Below, piece after piece: positions 28,255-42,722 of a DNA stretch of 64,000 bases; within the stretch, counting starts at the first letter, position 1; each line of letters opens with the position of its first letter. The notes below the pieces were generated by a model. It was given only the letters and a program-made list of their open reading frames with translations, was not told where the DNA came from and ran no database searches. The DNA is from Nymphaea colorata (Eukaryota; Streptophyta; Magnoliopsida; Nymphaeales; Nymphaeaceae), in the NCBI RefSeq assembly GCF_008831285.2, contig NC_045139.1, positions 29,553,206 through 29,617,205 of the forward strand, given 5' to 3'. The position numbers and the translations under genes were made by a program.

Positions 28255-28400
28255 TGGAGCGGAGCTAGAAATTTTTTATGAGAGGAGCCAAATTAAAGTT
28301 TCTAATATTGACAAGGGTCGAATTATCATTTTTTAAAATTTTTATATAAGACAAGTGATATTTTTTAAAATTTATATGTAAATAAAAAAAATTGAAGTAG
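28255..28400 (-). repeat. Copy of a dispersed A/T-rich repeat (reverse orientation)
   Basis: It begins GGAGCGGAGCTAGAAATTTTTTATGAG and continues GAGCCAAATTAAAGTTTC. This is the reverse complement of the tail shared by the copies near 31895, 39648 and 49211. It is non-coding and its element class is unknown. Confidence 0.6.
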
Positions 28401-29020
28401 AACCTATATATATAGTGTCTTGGTATGCCTCATACTAGAATAAGTATCATCACTTGACTTAATGGTCTAAAAATATTTAACAATTTTTTTCCACCTCTTT
28501 ATTTTGTTTACAAATCATGCATGCTTTGGATCTTTTTTTTTGTTTTTTTTTTAAAGGCATTCTTTTACCATTTTGAAGTAGTATGAGTGTTAGTTTACAT
28601 ACATCTGACATTTCTTTTTACACCTTAATTTTGTGTTTCAAGATAAATTTATAAATGTCAGGCCATTTTGATAAGGGGCAAAAGACAAACCCTACTAAAA
28701 AATAGTCACTGAAGTTTTTTTTTAAATTTAAACTTATAAATACAATCTTAAAGGTGGTTTGACGAGGAACATATATTAAGTTAGTCATTTTTTTTATTTT
28801 GATAATAATTTTTAAAGAACGAACAACTCTTATAACATTAAAATTGTGATAGTAGAAAAACAATTTTTTTTTATCAAATCTAATTTGAGTTAAAACATGA
28901 TTTATATTAAATTGGTGTTCATGAACAAATTGGATATTTATGTTTTGTTTAAAATAAATTTTCAACACAAATTTAAGTGTCATGGTTCTTGTCTCCCATT
29001 CAAATGGTCAGATGTTTACC

Positions 29021-29023
<3 letters not shown>

Positions 29024-29071
<48 letters not shown>
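29024..29071. repeat. (TA)n microsatellite
   Basis: An uninterrupted TA run of about 48 bp. Confidence 0.95.
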
Positions 29072-29074
<3 letters not shown>

Positions 29075-30048
29075 TAAAGTCACAAAGCCATCTATTGAGG
29101 GTCAATCATTTGAAACATATAGATGGTTTAGAAAATATCAAGAAGAAAAAAGTGTAAACTAAAATTATATTACAAAAGAATCATAACTTTCAGTTTTTTT
29201 TGTTTTTTGTTAATATAACAACCCGACACACTCTCAAGGTCGGGCCCCTAGTTACGGATCCTAACTCGCCTCCTAGTAGTTCTGGTTTCAATCCTAAAAA
29301 TGTAGTAACCAGGACAATCTTCTCCTCAATGACCCATTTATAAACCCTTAAAGATTCCTCACAATCTTCGATACGAGACTAAACATTTGGGGCATTACAA
29401 TTAATCGTCCATCATGTTGAGCCGTGGTTCTTATTAAATGACTGTGTGACTTTCAAAAGCTAAAGCCGCCATGTGTGTATATAAAAGATCATTGCCAAAC
29501 AAAAGGCCAAAACTCCAAAAAGATTTATTATTTTAAGTAGGAGATGCTTTTAGATGGTAAGTGGGAGTTGAAGACTACATATAACTGAATGAAAGGGACT
29601 TTGAAGCGGCCTATTTGCCGTTACCTTTCATTGCTAAAATTGCAAATAAAACTGTAAAGAAAAGGATTTGAAAATATTAATAGATAATCAACAAGCATTG
29701 CTTTAGGGTTGCCAGAAAAAGTTCGTTTAAAGGATTCTATCAGTATCCGGTGGTTAAGACATAACCCAATGTTTTAGCTAATGACGTATCAGGACATAAC
29801 TCTTTAATCGAAGACGTCAAGAAGCAACTGACGCTAATTCCATGGCTAAGGTCCAAGACAAGCTACATTTTTAATCTGTGTTTGATGGGCAGTTGAAAAT
29901 CCTCTTGTTAAACAAGGAGAAATATTTCAAGAAAATATTATTCTGCTCTATAAAAATGTCAAACTGTTTAGCTTTCTTAAATATGACGTTTTTCTTAAAG
30001 TGTGCATTTGACAGCATTAGGTTTGAGATTTTTGGATTTGAGAAGAAT

Positions 30049-30212
30049 GGATTTAAGATCAAACCCCCCTTTCTCTGATCTTAAATCCGATTTTTTTTTT
30101 CTCGATGCAAAAAAGTAACAGTGTATTCATTCACCGTTGATTTGAGATCTGATTATTAAAATCTCAGATCCATGGATTTAAGGTTGGGCACCCTCTTTCT
30201 GATGTTAAATCC
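30049..30212. repeat. Two related hairpins in GGATTTAAG...TTAAATCC sequence
   Basis: The first, 30049-30088, has a perfect 13-bp inverted repeat (GGATTTAAGATCA / TGATCTTAAATCC) around a 14-base loop. The second, 30174-30212, repeats the same layout imperfectly (GGATTTAAGG ... TGTTAAATCC), including the CCCTCTTTCTGAT loop segment. This may be a MITE remnant. Confidence 0.75.
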
Positions 30213-30304
30213 ACAGTTTTTCATATGTAATATGGATTTACAGCTACCAAAATAATCTTCAGTTTATTTAAACTAAGTATTTCTGTACACATTTTAATGC
30301 AGCA

Positions 30305-30440
30305 TCAGATATAAGATCTAAGGCTATAAAACACTACCTAAATAAAGATCTTTAAGTGTGGATCTTAGGTTCGATATAAGATCTTTCCTACCTAAATAAG
30401 GATCTTTGAGTATAGATCTTAAGTCTGATATAAGATCATA
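30305..30440. repeat. AGATC-rich tandem repeat, about 55-65 bp unit
   Basis: The block GATATAAGATCT...CTACCTAAATAA(A/G)GATCTTT(A/G)AGT(G/A)T(G/A)GATCTTA is present in two full diverged copies (about 30306-30371 and 30372-30426) and the start of a third at 30427. Confidence 0.75.
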
Positions 30441-30938
30441 AGTTTCGTAGATCTTTTACCACATCAGCAAAAACATGTCACGTCAATTTGATGTCAAATT
30501 CATATATTTTCAAATTCGAAGTGATCAATCAAACGCAGCCTATGGGAAAAAAAAAACCTTCATCCGACAGAAAATATTTATGTTTAAAAAAAAAAGTCAT
30601 GCCATCGATCGCCGTCTAATTCCTGGTCTCTGAATTTTCTTTTCCCGTATGGACCAAGACAGATCTTTCTTTAAATAACAATCAAAAGCTGTGACCGGAA
30701 AAAGGGGACGTGCACAATAAAATGCGGTGGTGCCAATCCAGGATTCAACTGCAACAGTTCAAAATGATGGAGGAGGAAAGGTTTAGGTACGAGTTGGATC
30801 AACATTTGCGGGTGGAAATCACCATCACGCACCACCTGCAGCAACAAGATCGTCAATTATATTCGTAATCACGGCCACCGTTAGTCATCAAGATCGTAGA
30901 ATATGAGAAATTTCAATTGGGCATAACATCCAAAGAAA

Positions 30939-33229
<2,291 letters not shown>

Positions 33230-33556
33230 TGTTAGACGTTACACAAATCAGCATCGTGATTTCAGGAAGAAGATCAGAAATCAGCAACGTCGTGATTTCA
33301 GGAAAGGATTGAGCCAGTGATTTCAGGAAAGGATTGAGCCAGATTGAGACGTGATCTTGCCTTATCCCATTGGTGATTTCCTACCTTATCATCTTGTTGT
33401 ATATTCGAGTAAATAGGGAAGATGAGCACTGAATGTTGTACAAATACCTTACGATTGGTAAGGCTTCAAAAAAGTTTTTGGAATGAAGAATTCATTCGTC
33501 TTCACTTTCTCCCTCTCTTCTTCGTCTTCACTCCTTTCTTGTTTCTACCATTTAAT
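33230..33556 (+). mobile_element. Candidate solo LTR (Copia-like)
   Basis: The block starts TGTTAGACGTT and ends in a pyrimidine-rich tail (TTCGTCTTCACTCC ... TTGTTTCTACCA) like Copia LTR ends. The six bases AGAACA occur directly before it (33224-33229) and again at 33557-33562. An internal 25-bp unit (GTGATTTCAGGAAAGGATTG...) is repeated at 33292-33341. The CA expected at the right border is at 33549-33550, six bases short of the repeated AGAACA, so the border is uncertain. No internal retrotransposon region is present. Confidence 0.4.
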
Positions 33557-33845
33557 AGAACAAGTGCTCTTTATAAAAGGTCAGATGGATTAGACTAGAA
33601 ATATGACATTATTTTTATTTGGTAAGAAATGTCCAATACAATAGGGATAAATGAAAGGTGGAGCGACAGTGGTAAAAGGGTAGCAGTGAACAGTAACACA
33701 GTTGTATATTGGGACTCTGGTATTGCACATGAATCGGAATCATCTTCATTTGAAAATAAAAAAATGGTTGGACTTATTGGCCCAGTTCCTTGAAGGTTTC
33801 CCCATCATTACAGGAAGAAAATTTACTAGTGGAACCAAAAACTCC

Positions 33846-34325
33846 ATAGTGGTCAGCTTTTTGGGGAATTATGCCAGTCAAAGTATGCTTTCGAGTGAAC
33901 AGCTGAGTGGGAAATAGAAAGCTGCTAAAAGGTAACGGAATTTCCAAACGATGAAAATAATGTTCCATGGGCATGGACAAAATTCAAAGTTAGTCATGGA
34001 TGAACCAGAAGACAGAGGGCAAGAGTAACTTTAGTGGTGTAAGCAGTTTGAGCTTCAAGTAGTGGCTTATATTGCACCACAACCCGTATTGGTCAGCTTT
34101 TTGCTGAAAATGCACCACTGATAGCATGCTTTCCAGTGAAACAGCTGAAGAGGGAAAAGAAACTGATAAGTACCATGACTGGCATTGCTATTAAACAGAC
34201 GTCCTAAAGGTTCAAATCCCAGACAATGACAATGACGTTCCATGGGCATGGACAAAATCCAAATCTTATAATGGCTGAACCAGGGACAGAAGGCCAGAGT
34301 TGCTTAGTGGTCTAAGTCAGTGTAA
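33846..34325 (+). repeat. Diverged tandem duplication of about 190-240 bp
   Basis: Two copies at about 33846-34035 and 34088-34325 share, in order, TTGGTCAGCTTTTTG-like sequence, AGCATGCTTTC.AGTGAA, the CAGCTGA...GGGAAA block, GTTCCATGGGCATGGACAAAAT and a GGCCAGAG...TTAGTGGT tail. The second copy has an insertion containing GGTTCAAATCCC at 34209-34220. Matching short frames on the minus strand both begin MSMPME, only because of the duplication. Confidence 0.75.
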
Positions 34326-34691
34326 GAGCAAATCTGTAATAATCATCACCCAAGAATCAATTCCACAATATACATTTTCACCGTTTTAATTTATGCCGAT
34401 CCTTCATCAACGACTAAATTTGTCAATCACTAAGGTAAATAATTATCATTACTTCTCCTAGTTTATGATGCTTCAAATAACTATATCTTTGTTAATCGAC
34501 GATGCTTCATGACCAACCAAAAAAAAAAAAAAAAAACTCAAATCCTGCCATACATACTTTCATACTTTTCATGCAGCAGCCTCCAACTATCTAGCACTAC
34601 TTTTAGGAACCCACATGTTAGATAACTACTTCACAGGCCCGCAGGTAATGCTGAACATTCATATACATAAATAAGCAGAAAAAATGGACTC

Positions 34692-37600
34692 TCATTTAGA
34701 CAGTTGTCTTCTTTGCTTCTGAGTTGCCCAAAAATTCATTAACCACCTAGAGAACTGGATCAGACCAACCACGCTTCGGAAAACAGCACGGCCATTGATG
34801 ATCCCATGCCGGAGACTCCTTGCTGTTTTAGCTACTGCTGGTGTTGCTCTGTGGTGCATCACCAAGTTTCTTTTCTGCACAAAACCTATCAAGTGAAGAG
34901 AACATAAAACCAACTGTACAATCTAAATCATATTTTCATGCACTCATATGGTTGACCAACCTGTTGTTGTCATACTTGTCAAATGCCGCAGTCTCTCTTC
35001 AGCAATGCGAACAGCTCTGGTGGAGTTACGCACACCCTCAGTTATCTCCTGACTGCAAAAGGACATTTGGACTTGTTTCAAAAGGGTTCCTGAAGATGCA
35101 CAAAAAATTGAAAAAAAACCTTATTTGTTTTACTTATGCAGATATTGAAAGCTAACCCCAAGTCACTAAGCTCCATCGTCAAGTCGCTAATTTCCATGCC
35201 AGTCAATCTGACCGCAGCCATCGTGTTTGGGAGTTCCTCCCTTGTTGCATCTAGCAGCTTCTCCATTGATTCCGCAGCCCTTTTGAAAGCCTTCGAGCAT
35301 AAGTAGCCAAATTAGTCATAAGAATGCTACCAAGGATTGCATAACCACCTACAGAGACAACATAGCTAACAAAAAAGAAAGACCGGCTACCATCATGATC
35401 TTCATTCTTAATTTTATCCTTTATTTCAAACTTCATTAATTTACATAATTGGTATTGCAGATTCACTTCCCATTTCCAGTATGTATTTGTTTATGTTCAC
35501 AACACAACCAGAACCAGAAGCAACATCTAAAATCCTGCATGATATAAATCACCTCCATGATTGTCAAAGAAAACATCATCAGCACAAATTAAACAATATA
35601 AGAGGACCACAGGACAAAAACAATACCAAATAGTAAATCTTAACTTTAAAATGAACAATTTCTTAGTAAGCAGATCGAGGAATACTTGCACCACAGCATG
35701 TGATCAGTTCCATGATGCAAGAGTTCCAGGCTTCCAACTAACTTCGTCAAATATGAATTTATGCCCGATCTTTACAAATGTAACAAGTAAAAAGACAGTG
35801 AAAGCTGTGCTGAAGCATCAGAATATCAGATTAGCATTTTTTGTAGCAACATTCCAAGGAAATGAATATGTCAAACAATCAAGCAAGAACACAAACAAGG
35901 AAGATAATTGCTCAACTGTCTAAGAGTTCCATTGCGCCAGTCCCTGACAAGATTATATCAACAAAAGGTACTCTTTCTTTCTTGTCAACACAAAAAAGTT
36001 ATCATTCTAAACAACTTGAAAGCAAGGTTATAATATACCATTCCAACCAGCAGTAAATAGCTCATTTACAGAAACGAGTTTACCATTGAATTGCTCAAGG
36101 ATTTTAGATGGAATAAAAAAACCTTCAACAAGGTAATCTAAGAAAATCTAGTAAGATTTCAATGGATCTAAATGAACAACCACCAGCAGGCTTTGATAAC
36201 ATAGAGAACAGGCAACTATAACAACAATAGTATGGCACAAAAAATAGCTTTTTCATATCCAAAAAAGTAAAGCAATGTGACACATCAGTAGTTATTTTTA
36301 TTCTTCTATTTACTTCTAGGACCATTGACTTGGAAACTCAACAAGACAATTCTCAAAAACATCAAGATAAGATACCTACCAGCAACGTTGGAATGGCACT
36401 GAAAAGTAACCAAGATGCTGACAATGCTGCCTGTTGAATAAAATTGTTCAGCAATGGAGGACAACAGAAAGAAAGGAGAAAGAGAAAATATACATGCCAA
36501 TAAATAAACAATAGCATGCAAATACACATCCAGACATCCAATATTTGATTCTGTATTATCAGTTTCCTATGCTGACTAATGCCCCATTTGTTTAGCTCCT
36601 AATCTGGTTGCAAAACCTTCAATTGTTATGTAATCCAGCATTTATTTCCACTCCTTTACATGGGACAGGAACAAACATAAAAGTCGTGTCTCATGTATTC
36701 AGATATTAAGAGAATATATCTAAAACCAAGAAATTTGCTTGCGATGCATGTTTCATAGTTATTTTGTGACGTGTGCTAGCACATTGATGTCTAGTAGTCC
36801 AAATAAGATATTCATGGGTAGGACTTACTGGACAATAAGGCATCTACATCTTGATAATTACTTTAAATATTGTAGTGTTTTCTTTAATTCTCAAATGAAA
36901 TATTGAAGACATACACATACATTCATGAAAACAATTTTGGCAAATTTGCTGCTGGGAGAGCTCCTATGCCTATGAATAATAGCTTCACTTCAATTAGTGT
37001 TTATGAAACTCGGGCACAAGAAGAGTGCAAGAAAAAAGTGCATAAATGCTCAGGAAAGTTTGAAATACTAATAAAATGTAATCCAGAATGGAGCATTTTC
37101 TAGTCCTAATTTCTGGATGAAGTCTTGGATGGGAGTATCCAGGAAATCAGTGTATGGCTTGAATCAGTAGTCCTCTGTACTGGAAGACTTTTAGTTGAAA
37201 CTGCAATGGTATGTGATTCCTCATTTAGCTTATCAATGAACTAGACCAACTCTATGCAACCTTATGTTCCTAGTCCTACCACCCAAAGGAAAAGAAGTTT
37301 CTATGTAAGCCCAGTAACAGAGGATCAGAAATAATCCTATGAATCAGAGATGAGCTAGAAGGTCCTGCATGTACTATTCAACCATATTCAACAATTAAAA
37401 GCAACTTAGAATGAAAATATTCAGGCAGGCTTAAAAGGCCACAAGCAAGTAAAGGGTATTTAGCAAGGCATTTCTTTTTTGGTTTTGCTCATTATTTGAG
37501 TCTTCAGAAGAACCTTCTCTTGAAAATTTGAAACGTGTAAACCAACACAAGGCATTCCCACAAAATTTCATCGCCTAATTAAAGGTAGGATAAAATATTT

Positions 37601-38719
37601 ATGGGATAAAATGTTTACTTATTTTGCAGCGTCTCCACTTTCACCAATCACATGAGGTGAAACTTTCACATAGGCCTAGAGGTGAGGCAGTTTTCACCTT
37701 GGTGAAATCCTAATAAACTGTATCCTTCAGTAACGGTTACGTCAGTCTTCCATTCAAAATGACAATTTTCACATCATGGATAACTTATCTTGTTAATGAT
37801 CAACCAAGGTAAGTTATCCTAGTTTTGGAAGATTGGACTAAGCTAGAAACTCGCTACACTATGAAGTAAAATAAGACATCCCTACTTATCCTGCTTTTCC
37901 CGGAAGGTTGGATGTACACAAGGACGATAGGAAGAGGTGAAAAGTTTCCCATGGAAAATCTACATTCTAAGATGGCGTTTAGATCTACCACTTATATAGA
38001 GGAGCAGGGTACGAAAAGAGGACTGATTACGATGCAATGTTTCAGCTTTCCGCTTATCTCTGCCTCGACACTACAGCCAAGAATATCAAGTATCTATAGC
38101 AAGTTTTTGGAATGAGTTCATACAATACTTAATCATCTGGACACGGAGGAAAAAAAAAAAACTTGATTCTAACGAGTGAAGAATGAGGAGAAACACACAA
38201 TGCAGACATGCAAATGCGCTCAGATAATGCAGATTCCCCAATTCTAGCTAATATCCATTAAAAGAAAGAAAAGCAAAAGAATCTAAACAACTTAAATTTC
38301 ACAAAGCGAACAAAACTAAGGAATATGGGGAATTTAAGACGAGAGTTTTCAGAAGCAATGAAATTGAGTGCGAATGGAACAGAAGAATCATCAAGGACGA
38401 GGAGGAGGACAGAGAGAAGAAAACAAACCACACAAGCAACGGCATTGAGGGCGAGCATGTGACGCTGATCCAGGCTCCATTGCGTGAAGGTAGACGGAGG
38501 CGTGCCAATCGAAGATGACAAATCGGTCACACAAAAAGAAGTACTGGCAGTAGTAGCATCAGAAGAAGAAGTAGAAGGAGGAGCAGCAGAGTGATGAGGG
38601 AAGGAGAGATTAGAAGAAGGGAGGAGACGAAGCTGGTGGTTGCGAGGGAGAGCTGAGCGAGGAGAGCTCTTCCATCTACACAGCGGTGTTGTTGGCCTTA
38701 GGGCTTTTGATGATAGCAT
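34692..38719 (-). CDS. Conserved plant protein with one membrane helix and DUF948-like coiled region, probably plastid; 5 exons
   Basis: Exons in transcript order: 38719-38429, 36430-36380, 35290-35157, 35052-34961, 34885-34692. All have GT/AG borders, and the phases close to 253 aa. The first ~80 residues are Ser/Pro/Arg-rich with few acidic residues, like a plastid transit peptide. A hydrophobic segment at about 88-116 (ALNAVACV, AALSASWLLFSAIPTLLAF) is a likely membrane helix. It is followed by a helical region with EKLLDATREELPNTM, GMEISDLTMELSDLG, EITEGVRNSTRAVRIAEERL and a basic C-terminus. This architecture resembles plant and cyanobacterial DUF948-type proteins; function is unknown. 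The weakest border is the exon 3 acceptor (CTCGAAG^GCT), chosen because the frame is closed upstream by TAA. The exon 5 acceptor (TTGATAG^GT) was chosen over a nearby GCAG because only it keeps the phase. Confidence 0.85.
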
Positions 38720-38782
38720 TCTCCCTCTCCCTCAACCTCCCTCTCCCTCTCCCTCAACCTCCCTCTCCCTCTCCCTCTGCGT
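38720..38782. repeat. CCCTCT-rich tract just upstream of the 253-aa protein gene
   Basis: A block of CTCCCTCTCCCTCAAC units is repeated two to three times immediately before the start codon. On the transcribed strand it is a GA-rich 5'UTR tract. Such tracts are common in plant leaders; no specific role can be assigned. Confidence 0.7.
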
Positions 38783-41700
38783 GTGGCTGTAGAATTAGAT
38801 CGGAACAAGGAAAACGAAGGACAACGTCGAATTCACCGTGGAAAGTTGGAAACCTGCCTTTCTCAAAATCTCGTGCGAGAGAAAATATCGGCGAAATTCT
38901 GGGATTGAAAATTTCATCCCGTTAAATGAAAAACATTCGTCCTTGAGCGCATTTTTGTTATCCCACAAAGATTGAGGGAAACCTTTTCTATTGTAAGAGG
39001 CGAATTTTCTCCTTCGATAACTCATAACAGGCAGGTAAATCTAAGCCAAGGCCTACCCGATTAAATTAAAAAAAAAATTTTAATATAAATTATATATAAA
39101 TATAATTAATTATTATAAAATATTATATATATATATTAATAAAATAAATATTAAAAAAAAATTGTAATCACCTTAAATCATTTGGATTTCATGCAGCATG
39201 GCTTTGAGATTCCCTTGGATCATTAACGCCGTTTTAGAAGACTCTTTGTTTGTCAAGGGGTGGTATTTTGGCTCTTAAAGTTAAATTGACTGAGATTTAG
39301 AAAGCAAAGGAGATTTCAGATCATACCAAACTTCAAATATAAAGATTAAAGGGCGCGCAGTAAATTGTATAGTTGAGAACTATAGATTTAAAATCTTCAC
39401 TGCTTTCGAAATCTATGGACATCTAGTGAGGGGAGAAGAAGAGACGATTAAGACGTTGCCCTTGATCTATTTAGACCTTCCTACGTTTGTGGGGAAAAAT
39501 GAAAGAGGATAATTGCCGACTTCTTAAGGAAGGTCCCTCTTTTTAGGCTCGTTGGACAGCAAAAGTCAGGCAGAATATATCTTGTCAAACATGTGATATA
39601 TTCCATGGATAATGCATTCCAAAAAACAATGAGTTTCAAAGAAAATGGCGGAGGAAAGGGGGGCCAGCAGGGATCACGGCCCCCCTTAGATTTGAAAAAG
39701 AAAAATCAAAATTTTACATGTAAATTTAAAAAAAATGGTTTAATTTATATAAAAAGCTTGAAAAATTATATTTTGGCATTGTTAACATTTTGAAACTATA
39801 GTTAGTTTGACCCTTGAAATGAAAAATTCTTAGCTCTACTCCTTCAAAGAACAAAGTGTTTTATTACCAAACACCCCTTAAGAAGTATAAGAAAATGAAT
39901 AGTACCTACATAGTTGAGTTCATTTGGATGGACTAAGAGGTCGTTTGGTAAACTCGCCGGTTGGCCTGGCTCACTGACTTGACAAACCCGCGACTCAGAC
40001 TCGAATTGGTATATGACTGGGTCATTGGGTCAGTGAGTTAACTCGTTGATTCGGTCGAGTGTTCAAATAACCATAATGTAAATCACTTCAGCTGAGTTGG
40101 ACAAGTCATGCCGAGCCAGGAGAGAGTTATGCGAAGTTGGGCCGAGTTAAGGGTGAGCTTGGCCAACCTTGACTCATCACCGGATCTGCTGGTGATCCGA
40201 GCTGACTCGGGCAATTCCCTTGACGGCCTTGGTGAGTTTGCCAACTACGTCTACAGCTGCTAGCTTGGGAAGATCGTCTCGTCACTTTGTAGGCAATGGC
40301 GAGAGTTGATTTCTCTCATGCAATCAATTGTTATTTGTGGATGCATGGAGCTTTTCTCACATTGTAAGTTCATTAAAAGGGCATTTCATGGTCCGAAATT
40401 TTGATTTTAGAATCAAAATCTAATAATCGTAACTCCACCATAGATTGGAATTGAAATGAAAATTCCAGTTCCAGTTTCTTTTTGTATTTAATAGCGTGAG
40501 TTTTGGACATTTTAGAATTAAAAATGACTTGTTCGATAAAAAAATAATTAAAATTTTAGAATCGGTGAACTGAAGCGTCCATATCTTGTACTAAAAAAAA
40601 AGATGAACAAATTCCAGAATTTCCGAATGTGATCATAATTTTAAAATTTTGATTCCAGGATAACCTTATAATTCAAGGATTAAAATTCTTTCTTTGATAA
40701 TGTAATTCTAATTTTTAAAAATGAAAATTTTAGTTCTAAAATTACTCGAATTCAAGCGAATCAAATGCCCGTTAATGAATTACAAAGTTATTTGGGACAA
40801 ATTCGACAGAAGAATTCTGCATCGTTGCCAAATGAAATTGTAATGCTCTTAAGAGGGGATGGATGTCTGACATTCGGACAGCGGTAGGCCCCTTTTATTG
40901 TGGGCAACCTCTACATGCCCAGACATCCAGCTCTGGTGTGTAATCATATTTGGGAAGACCTCAAACACCATTCTGTTGTGTTGTCTTTTGCTTCTCAACT
41001 AGGCTCGGGCCGGCCTAGTCCGATAAGAGTGGGTTCGGGCCAGCTTGATGTCTGAAACCCGAGCTTGAGTTTGAGTTCAGCTTGGTTAAAATAAAAAAAA
41101 AATATTTTTAGTAAAAAAATATTTTTAGTAAAAAATATTTTTAGTAACTCATGAATGTTTCAAACATGACATGCTCAGAAAAATAGTTTCGTAGAAACTA
41201 AATTTATAAAAAAAAATTGGTTGTTAAATCAGCTTCAGAAAAGTACTCTGTGTGTTTGGATAATAAGATCAAAACACATTTTTTAATGAATAACTTGGTG
41301 GGTGCCAGGTTATTCACTCCCATTTGAAAATAAGATTTGGCTAAGAATGAGTTTTAGCAAAAACTCATTTTTGGGGTCGTTCAAATGCCCAAGATTTTTT
41401 GTTTGCAGATACAAAGATAATCTAATATTTACAATTTTTCAATCTCTATGAGATGGTGAGGGGACAAAACACTACTAGTCCGAGTTTAAATTTGTGGATC
41501 TCAAATCTGGGGAACCTTCGTCAAAACCGGATTATAATTGAGGTATTAAAAAGAAACAAGTGATTGGTCCTGGTGATCTTCATCTCTTAATTTAATGTGA
41601 AAGAGAAAGCCTTCTGCTTGCGTTTGATAGCTCACCTGAGCTCAGATTCACTGAGTAAATGTGACGTTTATCAAACTGTAGATTTAAAAACCGCAGATTT

Positions 41701-42095
41701 CAGATCCGTGAAAATGCTGAAATCCGATGAAAAGAGCAATTCACTGCCTTAGTTAGATGTAATTTCACAAGCACACAAACACATACATATCACTGAATCA
41801 GAATGCTCTCTCTCTCTCTCTCTCTCTCTCTCTACATTATATTGTATCATGAGATCTAAAAATCTTCCGGTCTGAAATCACAGGTATTACTCCCAAGTCC
41901 CGAATCTGCAACTTGGGAATCATGGAGGTACTGAAGAAGACTTTTGCACGTACAGGAAAGATCAAAAACCCCAAACTTTGCATTCTTATTCATGTACACA
42001 AAACACCATCTCTTCTTCACACAGTCTTTCTAACTAAAAAGCAGATTAAGAAACGAAAGAAAGAAGCAAAGTTGTACAATGAATACTGCCAGCAG
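38783..42095. other. Spacer with repeat remnants
   Basis: No gene was recognised. Contents include an A/T-rich stretch at 39065-39165 and the dispersed repeat at 39648-39845. A GAGTTGG/GACTCGG-rich patch lies at 39940-40260 and a GGCTCGGGCC patch at 41000-41090. A (CT)n microsatellite lies at about 41805-41833. The end adjoining 42095 should carry the 3'UTR of the small minus-strand gene. Confidence 0.5.
39648..39845 (+). repeat. Copy of a dispersed A/T-rich repeat
   Basis: It shows the GGGGGGCCAGCAGGGAT...CCCCCTTAG head, TTACATGTAAATTT, TTGAAAAATTATATTTTGGC and a diverged TGAAAAATTCTTAGCTCTACTCC tail. It belongs with the copies at 31895, 49211 and 28255 (reverse). Confidence 0.6.
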
Positions 42096-42722
42096 CTAGT
42101 TCACTTGCCCACCGCCTCCCACATCTATCCCTGGCCGTTTGGGTCCTCTTGTGAGCATCACACCAAAATTCTCCGTCGACCCACCATTTGCCTTCACCAA
42201 CAAAACATAAAACTCATCACTACAGAAGAGCCGATCGCAGACAGTTCTTTCTTTCTTATGCTATAAATCTTTTCGCTTTATACAGACACTGTTTTTCAAG
42301 TGAACACCAAATTTTTAAAGAGAGTTGTACGAAAATATGCTCGTAAAAGAAAGAGAAAGAGAGAGATGGAGGTAGAAAGAGAGAGTACTCACTCTGGTTT
42401 TGGTTTCATCTTCTTCTTCAGGTTCTTCACTGTTTCTGGTTTCGGTTTGGCCAACTTCTTCTTTCTTCCTGGTTTTGGTTTCATCTCCTTCTTGATCTTC
42501 ATGTACTTCTCTCTTTCTAGTTGTGGTTCCATCTTCTTCTTGTTCATGTTCGCCTTTCTTTGAGCGACCATCAGTACAATCTTCACCAAAGCCAAGATGA
42601 TAAACCAAACAGCCCCAGACGCCTCTCACTACCAGCTCAAAACAGGAGCAGGTGGACCTGAGGAAGGCCATGGGAGAGGCCATGGACGGCCGTGATTCTG
42701 CTTCGCCGGTGCCGCCGGCCAT
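42096..42722 (-). CDS. Proposed two-exon gene for a small acidic repeat protein, unrecognised
   Basis: Exon 1 runs 42722-42393 from ATGGCCGGCGGC and ends AGA^GTGAGT. Exon 2 runs 42191-42096 after an AG acceptor, to a TAG stop. Both borders are phase 0, giving 141 aa. Residues 15-46 are hydrophobic and Cys-containing (STCSCFELVVRGVWGCLVYHLG). Residues 57-110 are a charged region of three to four imperfect 12-16 residue repeats built on EE-D-ETKTR-K. The last 31 residues (VMLTRGPKRPGIDVGGGG) are compositionally different and look like a genuine conserved tail. The frame is GC-richer than its surroundings. I do not recognise the family and assign no function. The exon 2 acceptor has a modest pyrimidine tract. 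The alternative is that only exon 1 is real. Confidence 0.5.

Noticed and set aside
34209-34220. GGTTCAAATCCC as part of a tRNA gene
   Set aside because: No acceptor or anticodon stems can be formed around it, and no A-box lies at tRNA spacing upstream.
35251-35466. Alternative reading (VGGYAILGSILMTNLATYARR) at the exon 3 boundary of the 253-aa protein
   Set aside because: It looks membrane-like but runs in a different frame from the conserved EKLLDATREELPNTM block, so I treat it as intron.
41913-42266. 117-aa plus-strand frame overlapping the small two-exon gene
   Set aside because: It is antisense to the proposed exon 2, is rich in Lys/Ile/His without domain features, and has no plausible conserved segment.
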